Assembly (NCBI GenBank): GCA_964427875.1
Contig: CAYRVX010000018.1
Span: 13,882-77,881, forward strand
Origin: CAYRVX01 sp964427875
Lineage (GTDB): Bacteria; Planctomycetota; Phycisphaerae; SM23-33
DNA length: 64,000 bases
Direction: 5' to 3'
The notes beneath the pieces were generated by a model. That model did not search any database. It saw only the letters and a list, made by a program, of their open reading frames with translations, and was not told the DNA's origin. Of this stretch, positions 21,754 to 30,854 are shown piece after piece. The translations under genes were made by a program, and so were the position numbers. The stretch's first letter is position 1; each line of letters starts with the position of its first letter.

Positions 21754-23712
21754 ATGGAACTTCCTCGTCGTGCTCGTGGTGATGAGCTGCTCCGGCCGGG
21801 CGAACTGGCCGGCATTCGTTCGCGCCTGCGGAACGTTGCGCCGAGGCACGACCTGGCCACCGTGATCGCGTGTGCGTTCGATCACCGCACGCGGATGCTG
21901 CCGTTCATCTTGGCCGACACGCGAATGGCGCCGGCCGGCGTGCGTGCGATCGGCTCGGCGATGGTCGACGCGGGATTCCACAAGACCCGTATCGTCTTGC
22001 AGCAGTGGAGCCGGAGCTTCCGGCCGTCGCGGATGCGGCTGGACGGGAGAATCCCCGACCTCTTCATGGTCTCGAGCATGCAGATCCACTGGGCCCCGTG
22101 CAAGGCCCTGATCCAAGACGCCTGCCGGATCGACCCTGCGCAACGCCCGCTGATCGTCGTGGGCGGGCCGAAAGTCATCTACGAGCCGTGGGACGTATTC
22201 AGTGCCGACCCGGCCGACCCGTGGGCCGCGGACGTGGCCGTCACCGGCGAGGAATACGTCTTGCTGAGCTTGCTGGAGGTGCTCCTCTCGATGCGTGCGG
22301 GCGGCGAGTCGATCCGTTCGGCATTTCTGCGGGCGCGCGACAGCGGGGCGCTCGATGAGGTCCCCGGGCTGGTGTACGCGCGGGGCGGGCGCGACGGTGT
22401 GGCGGAGGAGCTGGTCGATACGGGCATCCAGCGCCTGCTGGGCGATCTGGACGAGCTGCCCAGCCCGGCGTTGGGCTTTCGGCTCCTCGAGCCGCCCAGC
22501 GCCCGGGCCACGCTGGCTTCCCGCGCCGTGCCCGCCGGCCGGGTCCGCAGGCACAGCCCGATCGGGGCGATCGTGCTGACGCTGGGGTGCAAGTTCGGCT
22601 GCTCGTATTGCCCGATCCCCGCCTACAACCAGCGGCAATACCGCACCAAGAGCGGCGAGCGGATCGCCGAGGATATCCAGCGGCTCTACCGCGAGTACCA
22701 CATCCGATCTTTCTTCGGCGCCGACGACAACTTCTTCAATGACAGACAACGAACGCTCGATATCGTCGAGACGTTGGCGCGGAAGGTGGACGCCGGGTCG
22801 CGGCCTCACCGAAAGATCCGCTGGGGCACCGAGGCGACGATCCACGACACGCTACGGATGAAGGATCATCTGCCCCTCACGCGAAGGGCGGGGCTGTGGG
22901 GGCTATGGCTGGGCGTGGAAGACATGACCGGTGCGCTGGTAAGGAAGGGCCAGGGCGCCGACAAGACCGTCGAGGCGTTTGCCCTCCTGCGGGAGAGCGG
23001 CATCTTCCCGATCCCCATGATGATGCACCACGACTCCCAGCCGTTGTTTACACGAGAGGGCAATGCGGGGCTGCTGAACCAGGTGGGACTGCTGCGGAAG
23101 GCAGGGGCCGTCTACATGCAGGTCATGATGCTCACGCCCTCGCCCGGCTCGAAACTGTACGTGGACACCTATGCTTCCGGCCTCGCGTACGAAAGCGTCA
23201 ATGGCGTCGCGGTCGAGCCGTATCTCGTCGACGGGAATCGCGTCGTCGCGTCCCGCCACCCGAGGCCCTGGGTCAAACAGCTCAATCTCCTGGCGGCGTA
23301 CGTGTACTTCTACAACCCGCTCCGTTTCCTGATCGCGTTGGTCCGCCCAAAGACGAGGATCCCACTGGCCGACGCCGAAACGCTCCCGGCTGTGACCGGA
23401 CAAGAGGCGGGGCCTCGCCGGGGCAAGCTCCGCAGCCGAATCCGGAGGAAGGTAAGGGCGTTCCTGGGCGATGCCGCCGTGCAGTTATTCGGCATGTGGG
23501 GGCTCTCGCGCACGATCCGGAGCACGTTCGGCTGGGCCTTACATCTCCGGCGCGGTCGGATCACGCGCCACACCGCGGCGCCCACCAGCCGGATCCCGAT
23601 GCGAGGCGCCGACGGCGGCCCGGCGAGCCACGCCCTGCCCGGTACTCCCACGCCGCAATGCCGGCCGCTTGAATCGCGGGAAAGAGCATCCATTACGTCA
23701 TCTCGCGACTAA
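21754..23712 (+). CDS. B12-binding-type radical SAM protein
   Basis: Up to 652 residues; the ATG at 21754 gives the longest form, but the family-like sequence starts near GTG 21862 (IACAFDHRTRMLPF), so the true start is uncertain. The N-terminal third resembles a cobalamin-binding Rossmann domain (PLIVVGGPKVIYEPWD, then VAVTGEEYVLLSLL). The radical SAM cluster motif is CKFGCSYC (CxxxCxxC), followed by GADDNFFNDRQRTLDIVE and WGTEATIHD. Downstream, MMMHHDSQP, a TPSPGSKLY segment and a basic C-terminal tail are present. Such enzymes catalyse methylations, rearrangements or other radical modifications; the substrate is unknown. It converges with a second radical SAM gene (about 50 bases between stops) and lies just inside the island next to the integrase remnant. 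Confidence 0.88.
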   Translation: MELPRRARGDELLRPGELAGIRSRLRNVAPRHDLATVIACAFDHRTRMLPFILADTRMAPAGVRAIGSAMVDAGFHKTRIVLQQWSRSFRPSRMRLDGRIPDLFMVSSMQIHWAPCKALIQDACRIDPAQRPLIVVGGPKVIYEPWDVFSADPADPWAADVAVTGEEYVLLSLLEVLLSMRAGGESIRSAFLRARDSGALDEVPGLVYARGGRDGVAEELVDTGIQRLLGDLDELPSPALGFRLLEPPSARATLASRAVPAGRVRRHSPIGAIVLTLGCKFGCSYCPIPAYNQRQYRTKSGERIAEDIQRLYREYHIRSFFGADDNFFNDRQRTLDIVETLARKVDAGSRPHRKIRWGTEATIHDTLRMKDHLPLTRRAGLWGLWLGVEDMTGALVRKGQGADKTVEAFALLRESGIFPIPMMMHHDSQPLFTREGNAGLLNQVGLLRKAGAVYMQVMMLTPSPGSKLYVDTYASGLAYESVNGVAVEPYLVDGNRVVASRHPRPWVKQLNLLAAYVYFYNPLRFLIALVRPKTRIPLADAETLPAVTGQEAGPRRGKLRSRIRRKVRAFLGDAAVQLFGMWGLSRTIRSTFGWALHLRRGRITRHTAAPTSRIPMRGADGGPASHALPGTPTPQCRPLESRERASITSSRD

Positions 23713-23764
23713 GAGCCTGTCCGGCGCCCCGAATCCCTTGCTCAACTTTCCTCTTACCGGTCGG

Positions 23765-25153
23765 TCAGGCCGGGCATAGTGCTCGGTTCAGGGCCTGACC
23801 TCGGGATACGTCCAGTTTCCTGTAAAGATCACGATCCGTACGAAGGTTGCTCCGGAAGGAGAGATTACCCACCGTCGCGAACAGCGGCGCGCGCCTTCGC
23901 CATAAGCTGCTCCATATCCGAGGCAGGATGTGCCGCAGGGAGTAGAACCCCCGGTTGCAGGTGTCCATCTCTTGGAGAATGCCGGCCCGGGACAAATGCT
24001 TGTACCGGGCTACGGGGAAACTCAGCGTGAAGTACTTCCAGTCTTCCGGGAACGAATCAGTGGCGATGCGGCCTTGCGACTTCATCTTGTCCCACAGGCG
24101 CGTCCCGGGCAGCGGTGTCAGGAACAGCACGTTGAGGAGGTCCACGCCATAGCGTTTGGCGGCGTCGGCTATTCGCTTGCCAATGCCCCGCTCATCCGCG
24201 TCCAGCCCCATGATGAAGGAACCCATCACTAAGATCCTGTGCCGCTGTATCCGACGAACGGAGGCCTTGAAATCCCGGCCCATCAGGAAGTTGAATTTCT
24301 TGCCGACCTCCGCCAGTCCTTCGTTCGTCGGTGACTCAAAGCCAATGAAGACACCTTTGCAGCCTGCTTTGGCTGCCAGCATCAGCAGCTCCTCGTCATC
24401 GGCCATGTTGACGGTCGCCTGGCAAATCCACTTCTTGCGCAGCTTCGCGCGGATCATGGCCCGAAACAGGTCCTTGGCACGGGCGAGATGCTTGGCACTC
24501 GTGCCGATGAGATTGTCGTCAACGATCAGGACCAACTTCTCCTGAATCGTTCGGAATTCCTCCACGACCTTTTCAATAGGCCGTTGCCGGTAGCGATTCC
24601 CGTTGAAAGCCGACACGCTGCAGAAGCTGCAATCGAGCGGGCAGCCACGCGTGGTCTGAATCGAACCGAAGCCATAACCGCTCGTCAAGAGGTCATTCCG
24701 AGCCAGTGGAATGTCGCCCATGCTCACATGCTCGCCGGTATACACCGGCTCCAGCACGCCTTGCTGGACGTCTTGAAGAACTTGCGCCCAGACACTTTCG
24801 GCCTCGCCCGTTACCACCGAATCCACGCGCGCCATCGCCTCTTCCAAGCACATCGTCGCATGGATGCCTCCCATTACAACGGGCACGCTCCGGTTGCGAA
24901 ACTCGCCCGCCAATTCGTACGCGCGGTTCGCCTGCGAGGTAAACGCGGTAATGCCCACCAGGTCCGGCCGTGGCAGGGCTTCGTAGTCCGCTGCGCTGAG
25001 GTTCTCGTCAATGATCGTGATCTCCCACTCCGGCGGGGTCAGGCCGGCCAGGACCAGAAGGCCCAGCGGCTTCCAGACGCGGTACTTGCTCCAACGGTTT
25101 TTCTTGGCGAGGCTTACCAGCGGATTACGCGGATTTATCAGATACAGATGCAC
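23765..25153 (-). CDS. B12-binding-domain radical SAM protein (probable class B methylase type)
   Basis: Start is GTG at 25153 with GGGAGAA about 10 bases upstream; 462 residues. The N-terminal B12-binding-type domain includes GLLVLAGLTPPEWEITIIDE, DLVGITAFTSQANRAYELA and VVMGGIHATMCLEEA. The cluster motif is CPLDCSFC (about residues 175-182), followed by VDDNLIGTSAKHLARAKDL and GFESPTNEGL. The order of a B12 domain before the radical SAM domain matches class B radical SAM methyltransferases and related enzymes. It may modify a lipid or peptide; nothing in the neighbourhood fixes the substrate. GC content looks lower than the flanking core genes. Confidence 0.88.
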   Translation of the reverse strand: MHLYLINPRNPLVSLAKKNRWSKYRVWKPLGLLVLAGLTPPEWEITIIDENLSAADYEALPRPDLVGITAFTSQANRAYELAGEFRNRSVPVVMGGIHATMCLEEAMARVDSVVTGEAESVWAQVLQDVQQGVLEPVYTGEHVSMGDIPLARNDLLTSGYGFGSIQTTRGCPLDCSFCSVSAFNGNRYRQRPIEKVVEEFRTIQEKLVLIVDDNLIGTSAKHLARAKDLFRAMIRAKLRKKWICQATVNMADDEELLMLAAKAGCKGVFIGFESPTNEGLAEVGKKFNFLMGRDFKASVRRIQRHRILVMGSFIMGLDADERGIGKRIADAAKRYGVDLLNVLFLTPLPGTRLWDKMKSQGRIATDSFPEDWKYFTLSFPVARYKHLSRAGILQEMDTCNRGFYSLRHILPRIWSSLWRRRAPLFATVGNLSFRSNLRTDRDLYRKLDVSRGQALNRALCPA

Positions 25154-25577
25154 GGATCGTATTCTCCCACATCGATCAGAGCGCAGATTGGATCAGCCGA
25201 GATTCTCCACAAATGTCGGCTGCCTGCGCTGTCTGCAGGCTATCCATGTATCATAGTGCCCGCGACGGGCGCCTTGTGCAAGCGCTATTTGGCACCTGGT
25301 CGGCCTGGGGCAGTCTGCGTCTGGGCGTCTCGTGGAACTTGAGACGTGTCTTCATTGCCATACACTGGTTACCTATGATAGGAGGCTGGCTGTCTCTTCC
25401 CCTCTGCGTTGCACAACTTGTCCGGCAGCCGGGATACTTCATCCGGGCCGAAATCGCAACCTTGAGCCCGTTCGCCTTTCACGTTGACAAATCCTGATGA
25501 CTCCGTACCCTTAGGCTCGAATGTGCGGAACAACGCCATCTTCCCCGAAAGTGATGGATTCATAGAGAAGATACAGG
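25154..25577. other. Intergenic region between divergent radical SAM and sigma factor genes
   Basis: The 424 bases between divergent genes contain no convincing ORF. The only site I can support is the promoter-like pair near 25484-25511 listed separately. Confidence 0.5.
25484..25511 (+). promoter_or_regulatory. Possible housekeeping-type promoter of the sigma factor gene
   Basis: A perfect -35 box TTGACA (25484-25489) is followed after 16 bases by TACCCT (25506-25511), which keeps only T, A and final T of the -10 consensus. It lies 66 bases upstream of the sigma factor start. Confidence 0.35.
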
Positions 25578-27227
25578 ATGCCGGACCTGCTGGACACCTG
25601 CATTGAGGCGCTCATCGAAAAGGGCAAGCGGCTCGGTTTCCTCACGTACGAGGAGATCAACGAGGACCTGCCGGATGAGGCCATCTCGCCCGATAAGCTC
25701 GATTCGTTGTTGATGACGCTGGACGAGTTGGGGATCGAGTTGATCGATGAGTCCGAGGCCGACCTGCGAGAGCCGTTTGCCGACCGCGCCAAAGAGACCA
25801 AGGGAGATTCCGCGCAGCTCGAAGAAACCACCAAGCTGATCGACGACCCGGTTCGTCTCTACCTGGGCCAGATGGGCCAGACCCCGTTGCTGACGCGCCG
25901 GCAGGAGATCGCCCTAGCCAAGAAGATCGATATGGCCCGCATGCATTTCCGGCGCCGGATCCTGGAAAGCGATTACTGTATCCGCCAGGCCGTGGAGATC
26001 CTCTCCCAGGTCCAGGCCGGCGACCTGCCGTTCGATCGAACCATGAAGGTCTCCGCGGCGACGGGCCTCACCAAGGAGACCATCACGGCCCGCATGGCGA
26101 CGAATCTCCAGACCCTTCGGAAGATCATGGCTGCCAACGAGGCCGACTGGGTCGGCTTCCGATCGCCACGGTCATCGCAGCCGAGGCGCCAGGCGGCCAT
26201 TCGCCGTCTCTGGCGTAGACGCCGCCGAGCGGCCAGGCTGCTTGAAGAACTGTCCCTGCGCACCTCGCGCATCGAGCCCCTGATAAACAAGCTTCAGCGC
26301 CTCTGCGACAAGATCGCGGAACTCCAGCGTGCGATTGGCCCGGCCAAGACGAATCGCACGCCTCCCGAGGACGTCGAGGCCATGACCGAAGAGCTCGACG
26401 GCATGATCGACCTGGTCATGGAAGAGCCGCCGTTGCTGGCCAAGCGCGTCCATGCGATCCGGAAGGCATACGGCGATTACGAACAGGCCAGACGGGAGCT
26501 GTCCGCCGGAAACCTCCGCCTGGTGGTCTCGATCGCCAAGAGGTACCGCAACCGCGGGGTGAGCTTCCTGGACATCATCCAGGAGGGAAACACCGGGCTT
26601 ATGCGAGCGACGGAGAAATTCGAGCACCGCCGGGGGTACAAGTTCTGCACGTACGCGACGTGGTGGATCCGTCAGGCGATCACCCGTGCCATCGCCGACC
26701 ACGGGCGCACCATCCGCGTCCCGGTCCACATGATCCAAACGATCTCCAAGCTGCGCAGCATCTCCAAGCGGCTGGCCCAGGAGCACCGGCGCGAGCCGAC
26801 GATCGAGGAGATCGCCGCCGAAGCGGGCATGAGCGTCGCCCAGACCCAGCAAGGAATGCAGTTGTCGCGGCATCCCATCAGCCTCAGCAAGCCGGTCGGC
26901 GATAGCGAAGCCAGCCTCTTCGGCGAGTTCGTCCAGGATGATACGGTCGTGAGCCCCGTGGATGCCACGGCGACGGGGCTGCTCAAGGACCGAATCGAGG
27001 CGGTCCTCAGGACACTGACCTACCGCGAACGCGAGATTATCAAGCTCCGTTTCGGGATCGGCGACGGATACACGTACACGCTCGAGGAGGTCGGCCGGAT
27101 ATTCAGGGTGACCCGCGAGCGCATCCGTCAGGTCGAGGCCCGTGCAATCCAGAAACTGAAGCATCCCGCCCGGGCCGGGAGCCTGGCGAGTTTCCTGGAG
27201 CCCGTGGCTGGGAAGCACCAGGCGTAG
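25578..27227 (+). CDS. rpoD: Primary-type RNA polymerase sigma-70 factor
   Basis: 549 residues that read as a group 1-type sigma factor. Region 1.1 is visible at the start (IEKGKRLGFLTYEEINEDL, then DELGIELIDE), region 1.2 in DPVRLYLGQMGQTPLLTR, and a basic non-conserved region (about 195-290). Regions 2.1-2.4 include NLRLVVSIAKRYRNRGVSFL, DIIQEGNTGLMRA and YATWWIRQAITRAI. Region 3 is QTISKLRSISKRLAQE and region 4 includes LTYREREIIKLRFGIGDG and VTRERIRQVEARAIQKLKH. The start is preceded by GAGAAGATACAGG. It may be the housekeeping sigma or one of several RpoD-like paralogues; its place in an island-like region makes a paralogue possible. The ATP-grasp gene begins 14 bases downstream. Confidence 0.93.
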   Translation: MPDLLDTCIEALIEKGKRLGFLTYEEINEDLPDEAISPDKLDSLLMTLDELGIELIDESEADLREPFADRAKETKGDSAQLEETTKLIDDPVRLYLGQMGQTPLLTRRQEIALAKKIDMARMHFRRRILESDYCIRQAVEILSQVQAGDLPFDRTMKVSAATGLTKETITARMATNLQTLRKIMAANEADWVGFRSPRSSQPRRQAAIRRLWRRRRRAARLLEELSLRTSRIEPLINKLQRLCDKIAELQRAIGPAKTNRTPPEDVEAMTEELDGMIDLVMEEPPLLAKRVHAIRKAYGDYEQARRELSAGNLRLVVSIAKRYRNRGVSFLDIIQEGNTGLMRATEKFEHRRGYKFCTYATWWIRQAITRAIADHGRTIRVPVHMIQTISKLRSISKRLAQEHRREPTIEEIAAEAGMSVAQTQQGMQLSRHPISLSKPVGDSEASLFGEFVQDDTVVSPVDATATGLLKDRIEAVLRTLTYREREIIKLRFGIGDGYTYTLEEVGRIFRVTRERIRQVEARAIQKLKHPARAGSLASFLEPVAGKHQA

Positions 27228-27241
27228 CCCCGGGAACTGTT

Positions 27242-28291
27242 ATGAAAAAGACGCTTCTTGCCATAGGGGACAGCAAAGACTGGGACTCCTACCTGAAGCT
27301 CCACAGGCAGGGACACTTGCTGAAAAGGTATAAGCTGGACTACGTCACGACCGACTATGATTCTATCCTGAACGACGACTTCCCCAACATCACGTCAGAC
27401 ACGATCATCATCTTCCTCTTCTTTCCCTTCGTGTACTGGGACAGGCACATAGAGCCCAAGAGGTATCCCGGAATCTATGGGAACCGACGCTTCTATGCCA
27501 AGCTGAAGACGTTCTGGCGAAACGTGGGCGAGAAGCTGGATCAGCACTACAAGGGCAAGACGATACACTACGTGAACTCGCCGGAGAATATCCCGACCGA
27601 AAGGGACAAGACGCTGACCAAGGAGCTCCTGGCCGGCGCCCACATCGAAACACCACGCTCGCACACGGGAGCCGCTATTCGTGAAGTCCTGCGCTTGCTG
27701 CGCCAAGGCAAGAAGCTGTTCATCAAGGTAAGATACGGGTCAATGGGCAAGGGCATCACGTACCTGGAGGAGGACAAATGGCACACGAACTTCGGCTTCA
27801 GGGGGAACAGAATCATCAACAGGCATTCTGATCGTGGCTGGCGATTCCGAGACATCACAGGCAACAGGGCCTTCCTGAAGCAACTGCTGAAGGAGGACGT
27901 CATCATCGAGGAGGCGGTCCCGCACTGGCTGATAGATAGTCTGCAGTTCGATCTGCGAATCCTGGTATTCTTCGGCAAGATCCTCTACATGTATCCAAGA
28001 TGCAACACGGTTCAGAGCGTGACGACAAACGTCTCACAGGGAGCCACCTCGGAAACCATGGCCTTTCTGAAGGGGATAAGAAAGTCTCTGATAAGGAAGG
28101 CGGAAAGGACCGGCGTGAGGTCGGCAAAGACGTTGGGGCTGAACTTTGCGGGTGTGGACATCCTGCTCGATCCAGCCAGGCAAGTCCCGGTCGTGATCGA
28201 AGTGAACGGGTTCCCAGGGTTCCCAAAAGTGAAGACGTTCGATCTGGCAGGGCACCTGATTCGGGAAATCGGGGAGAGAACATGGAGATAA
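27242..28291 (+). CDS. ATP-grasp ligase (RimK-like)
   Basis: 349 residues. The ATP-grasp features are a Lys-containing nucleotide strand KKLFIKVRYGSMGKGITYLE (about 160-179), LKEDVIIEEAVPHW (adenine-contacting strand), FDLRILVFFGKI, and the C-terminal metal site NFAGVDILLD with VIEVNGFPGFPKV. These enzymes join a carboxylate, through an acyl phosphate, to an amine or thiol. The stop overlaps the next gene by 10 bases (GNAT start at 28282), so the two are coupled. The codon composition is clearly less GC-rich than rpoD before it, a sign of transfer. With the GNAT and saccharopine-dehydrogenase-like genes it probably makes a modified amino acid or small peptide. Confidence 0.88.
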   Translation: MKKTLLAIGDSKDWDSYLKLHRQGHLLKRYKLDYVTTDYDSILNDDFPNITSDTIIIFLFFPFVYWDRHIEPKRYPGIYGNRRFYAKLKTFWRNVGEKLDQHYKGKTIHYVNSPENIPTERDKTLTKELLAGAHIETPRSHTGAAIREVLRLLRQGKKLFIKVRYGSMGKGITYLEEDKWHTNFGFRGNRIINRHSDRGWRFRDITGNRAFLKQLLKEDVIIEEAVPHWLIDSLQFDLRILVFFGKILYMYPRCNTVQSVTTNVSQGATSETMAFLKGIRKSLIRKAERTGVRSAKTLGLNFAGVDILLDPARQVPVVIEVNGFPGFPKVKTFDLAGHLIREIGERTWR

Positions 28292-28776
28292 GGAAGGCCA
28301 CGGCAGATGACTTTGAGCAGGTCCTGGAGATGAAGCTCAAGGCCAAGGCATGCGAGCGAGAATACAGCACATCGCTCAAGCCGATGCGGGAATGCCGGGA
28401 AGCGTATCTGAGCTACCTAAGGAACGATCTGACAAATGAAGATAGAGCCGTCTTCGTAGCGATGGAACGCGAGGGGCCCGTCGGCATGATCACGGGCCGA
28501 ATTCACACGACACTCCCCATTCGCGTACTCCGCAGGCAGGGCCACGTCTCGAACCTGTTTGTCGTCCCCGGACACAGGAAAAGGGGCGTGGCCACGAACC
28601 TGGTCACGGAATTGCTGAACTGGTTCCGAGAGAAGGGAATAAGGGATGTCCGGCTGGCGACTCACTGGGGGAATGCAGCCGCCCTGAAGTTGCTCGGCAG
28701 ATTGGGATTCCAGGAATACGCCGTGGAAATGACGAGAAGCCTCCAGCCGGACGCACGTCATACGGCCGCCACCTGA
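28282..28776 (+). CDS. GNAT family N-acetyltransferase
   Basis: 164 residues, starting MEIRKATADDFEQVLEMK at an ATG inside the end of the ATP-grasp gene. The acetyl-CoA binding motif A is HVSNLFVVPGHRKRGVATNL (V-x-P-x-x-R-x-x-G-x-A), followed by LATHWGNAAALKLLGRLGF (motif B). The acyl acceptor is unknown; by context it may be the product or substrate of the adjacent ATP-grasp ligase. Its 3' end overlaps the convergent dehydrogenase gene by 19 bases. Confidence 0.9.
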   Translation: MEIRKATADDFEQVLEMKLKAKACEREYSTSLKPMRECREAYLSYLRNDLTNEDRAVFVAMEREGPVGMITGRIHTTLPIRVLRRQGHVSNLFVVPGHRKRGVATNLVTELLNWFREKGIRDVRLATHWGNAAALKLLGRLGFQEYAVEMTRSLQPDARHTAAT

Positions 28777-29783
28777 TAGACGAACCGGCCGTTTCTCGTC
28801 ATCATTCCCGTATCCAGCTCCTCGCCATTGGCAACTTTCATCACATGCGGCAATATCATCCTGCTGAGGTGGACAGAGGAGTCCCGTGGTATTGCCGAGG
28901 GCAGGTTGCTGACGCAGAAATGGGTAATGCCTTCCACCTCGTAGACGGGGTCGTCCCAGGTCGTGGGAACACATGTTTCAATGGCGCCGTTCTTGTCGCA
29001 CGAAATGTCAAGGATCACAGCGGTCTTCTTGAGCAGCCTCAACGCACTTCTCGTCACAATGCGGGGCTCTTCCGGGTACCAATCGACGCTGTTGACGAGG
29101 ATATCCACGTCGGGGAGGTATCTCTCTATGTTTGCGGTCTCCTTCCTCCACAAGACGGTTGGCTTGATGTCTGTCTGTCGCAGCAGATCCTGCACGCCCC
29201 CGGAAACGCGGCCCTTGCCCATGATAACGATGTTAACGTCATCGATCGGACCCAGTCTCGCGACCTCGGAGTAGATCCTTTTCTTGGATCCGTACTTCGG
29301 CGCGGAATGCAGAAGCCTGAAGGGGTTGGGTCTCTTGGCACGCTCGAGTATTCTGCCGAGGACTCGAAGGCCCTCGAGGATGCCCACGATCCCTGCTTCA
29401 AAGCCCAGGTTGACGAGCCTTTCGCCGTTGGCATCTCTTATCTCCTCGTAGGCATAGCTCAGGATCCTTCTTTCCTTCAGTCTGCTGAGGAGGCCGGAGT
29501 TCTGTCCCTTTTCGACGTGCAGATAGGCCATTACGGTTACGCCTGTCTTCAGCAGAGCAAGCGGCGGCCCCTTTAGGCCGACGATGAGGTCGCAATGATC
29601 AAGGGCGTTCGATATCCTGGCACCAGCTCCCTCATAGGCGCCGGCGGGGAAGCCGGCGGCGAGGCCGGCGTCCTTTTGGACATGGACGTTATGCCCGGCG
29701 TGGACGAGCTTTGCGACATCCCGGGGAACCAGGCTCACCCTGGATTCGCTGGACCTTGTTTCTTTGGGTATTCCTGTTTCCAT
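28758..29783 (-). CDS. Alanine dehydrogenase/PNT-superfamily protein, closest in pattern to saccharopine dehydrogenases
   Basis: 341 residues. The N-terminal catalytic half starts GIPKETRSSESRVSLVPRDV as in alanine dehydrogenase; LIVGLKGPP and MAYLHVEKGQ place the expected Lys and His. The HVEKGQ...LLSRLKERR...GERLVNLGFEAGIVG pattern resembles lysine-forming saccharopine dehydrogenases (HxYKxQ...RRVAAFGxxAG). The nucleotide site is VIMGKGRVSGG. Such enzymes reductively join or split a keto acid and an amino acid. No good ribosome-binding site is visible at the ATG. It converges with and overlaps the GNAT gene; together with the ATP-grasp gene this suggests a small-molecule pathway. Exact substrate unknown. 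Confidence 0.8.
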   Translation of the reverse strand: METGIPKETRSSESRVSLVPRDVAKLVHAGHNVHVQKDAGLAAGFPAGAYEGAGARISNALDHCDLIVGLKGPPLALLKTGVTVMAYLHVEKGQNSGLLSRLKERRILSYAYEEIRDANGERLVNLGFEAGIVGILEGLRVLGRILERAKRPNPFRLLHSAPKYGSKKRIYSEVARLGPIDDVNIVIMGKGRVSGGVQDLLRQTDIKPTVLWRKETANIERYLPDVDILVNSVDWYPEEPRIVTRSALRLLKKTAVILDISCDKNGAIETCVPTTWDDPVYEVEGITHFCVSNLPSAIPRDSSVHLSRMILPHVMKVANGEELDTGMMTRNGRFVYQVAAV

Positions 29784-30261
29784 CAGAGATGGCTCAGCCT
29801 TGGCAGTTCCGCACCACCCGCGTCCATGTATCGAGGTCGCCTTGGGGGCATCGGTTCTACTGCACGTCCAGTCGCCATTGAGAGCATGGTCGATCCTTGT
29901 GATCCGGGGAAGAGCAAGTGTGTTGCTCCCGCAACGTACGTCTCAGTTCCATGGGCGCCGCACGAGTTAGATTGTACACATCTCCGTGGCTTATGCAAAC
30001 GTGAGAACAAGTCATGGTCACGCTGAGGCGAGCGGCGTAGGACCTTCGCCAATGACGACTGCTGTTACCGCAGCCGCTCTGCGCTCAGGCGGCGACAGGC
30101 CTGCCTTGGGGTCTTCTGCCGGCCTCCCGTCCTCCTCTTTGGCTGTCAATCAGCCCTATCCCGAACTCTCAACGGCCCGAGCTACCGCCGCACACGACGC
30201 CCACGAAGGTCGTTGGACCAACACAACTGCGCGGGGCGCCCGGCGGGGCGGGCCACGCCCG
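29784..30261. other. Gene-free interval
   Basis: About 480 bases between the dehydrogenase start and the STAS gene end. I see no ORF with coding character. A GC-rich inverted repeat near 30235-30255 (GGGCG...CGCCC type) could end transcription of the STAS gene. Confidence 0.4.
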
Positions 30262-30618
30262 TCAGAGTTCCTCAACTTCCTCGGCGGCCTCGCCGAGCTG
30301 GAGCGACGCCAGCGCCGTGGAGATGTCGTTTGTGAACTCGAAGATCTTGTCCAGCCCCGTGACGAGGAAGACCCCCCAGACCTGCGTGTTGACCTCGCAG
30401 AGGACGAGCTTTCGCTGCTTCTGACTGACGGTTTTTCGAAGGCGAAGGAGCTTGGCTACGTTGGAGCTGTTGATGAACCCCACGGCCGCCAAGTTCAGGA
30501 CCACGTGCTTGGGCTCGGCCTCCAGCGCGTCGGTGACGGCGGTAAGCTCGTCGGTGAACTGCGGGTCATCGGCCAGCTCGACCACGATGATCTCGTCGGA
30601 CCAGTTCTGAATAGCCAT
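30262..30618 (-). CDS. STAS-domain protein (anti-sigma-factor antagonist type)
   Basis: Start chosen at 30618 (MAIQNWSDEIIVVEL), preceded by AAAGGAAGCGGCAA; 118 residues, one STAS domain. The core is HVVLNLAAVGFINSSNVAKL, equivalent to the F-x-D-S-S/T-G loop of SpoIIAA, with Ser residues in the phosphorylation position but Asn in place of the usual Asp and Gly. The C-terminus is acidic (EAAEEVEEL). Such proteins bind anti-sigma kinases or act as scaffolds in partner-switch signalling. No kinase or phosphatase partner is next to it. Confidence 0.85.
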   Translation of the reverse strand: MAIQNWSDEIIVVELADDPQFTDELTAVTDALEAEPKHVVLNLAAVGFINSSNVAKLLRLRKTVSQKQRKLVLCEVNTQVWGVFLVTGLDKIFEFTNDISTALASLQLGEAAEEVEEL

Positions 30619-30777
30619 TTGCCGCTTCCTTTCCGATGGCAAAGCTTGCCGCCCAAGGGCACCATGACCATATCGAACGCGGCCGGTCGGGTCAAGTGTT
30701 TAGCGCGGGATTGCGGGGGAGGAAGACGGTGCGGCGATGCGCACGGGGCACCGTGGGCCGTGGGTGATTGGGGGGGA

Positions 30778-30799
30778 TCCCCGGCACCGCGGTGCCGGG
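30778..30799. repeat. 22-bp perfect palindrome downstream of the RNase HII-like gene
   Basis: Arms CCCCGGCACCG and its reverse complement meet without a spacer, about 55 bases after the stop codon of the RNase HII-like gene (minus strand). It would form a very stable stem, but no T-run follows. Confidence 0.55.
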
Positions 30800-30854
30800 G
30801 CTTTGTGTCGGTGTTTGTGGAACTCCGTCTGCTCGCGCGTGGGATGCGGGGTGG

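Noticed and set aside
28000..28281. N-terminal extension of the GNAT gene
   Set aside because: It overlaps the ATP-grasp gene in another frame; the GNAT fold starts exactly at ATG 28282.
29595..30026. Plus-strand open frame near the dehydrogenase start
   Set aside because: It is antisense to the dehydrogenase gene and the rest is intergenic without coding character or a ribosome-binding site.
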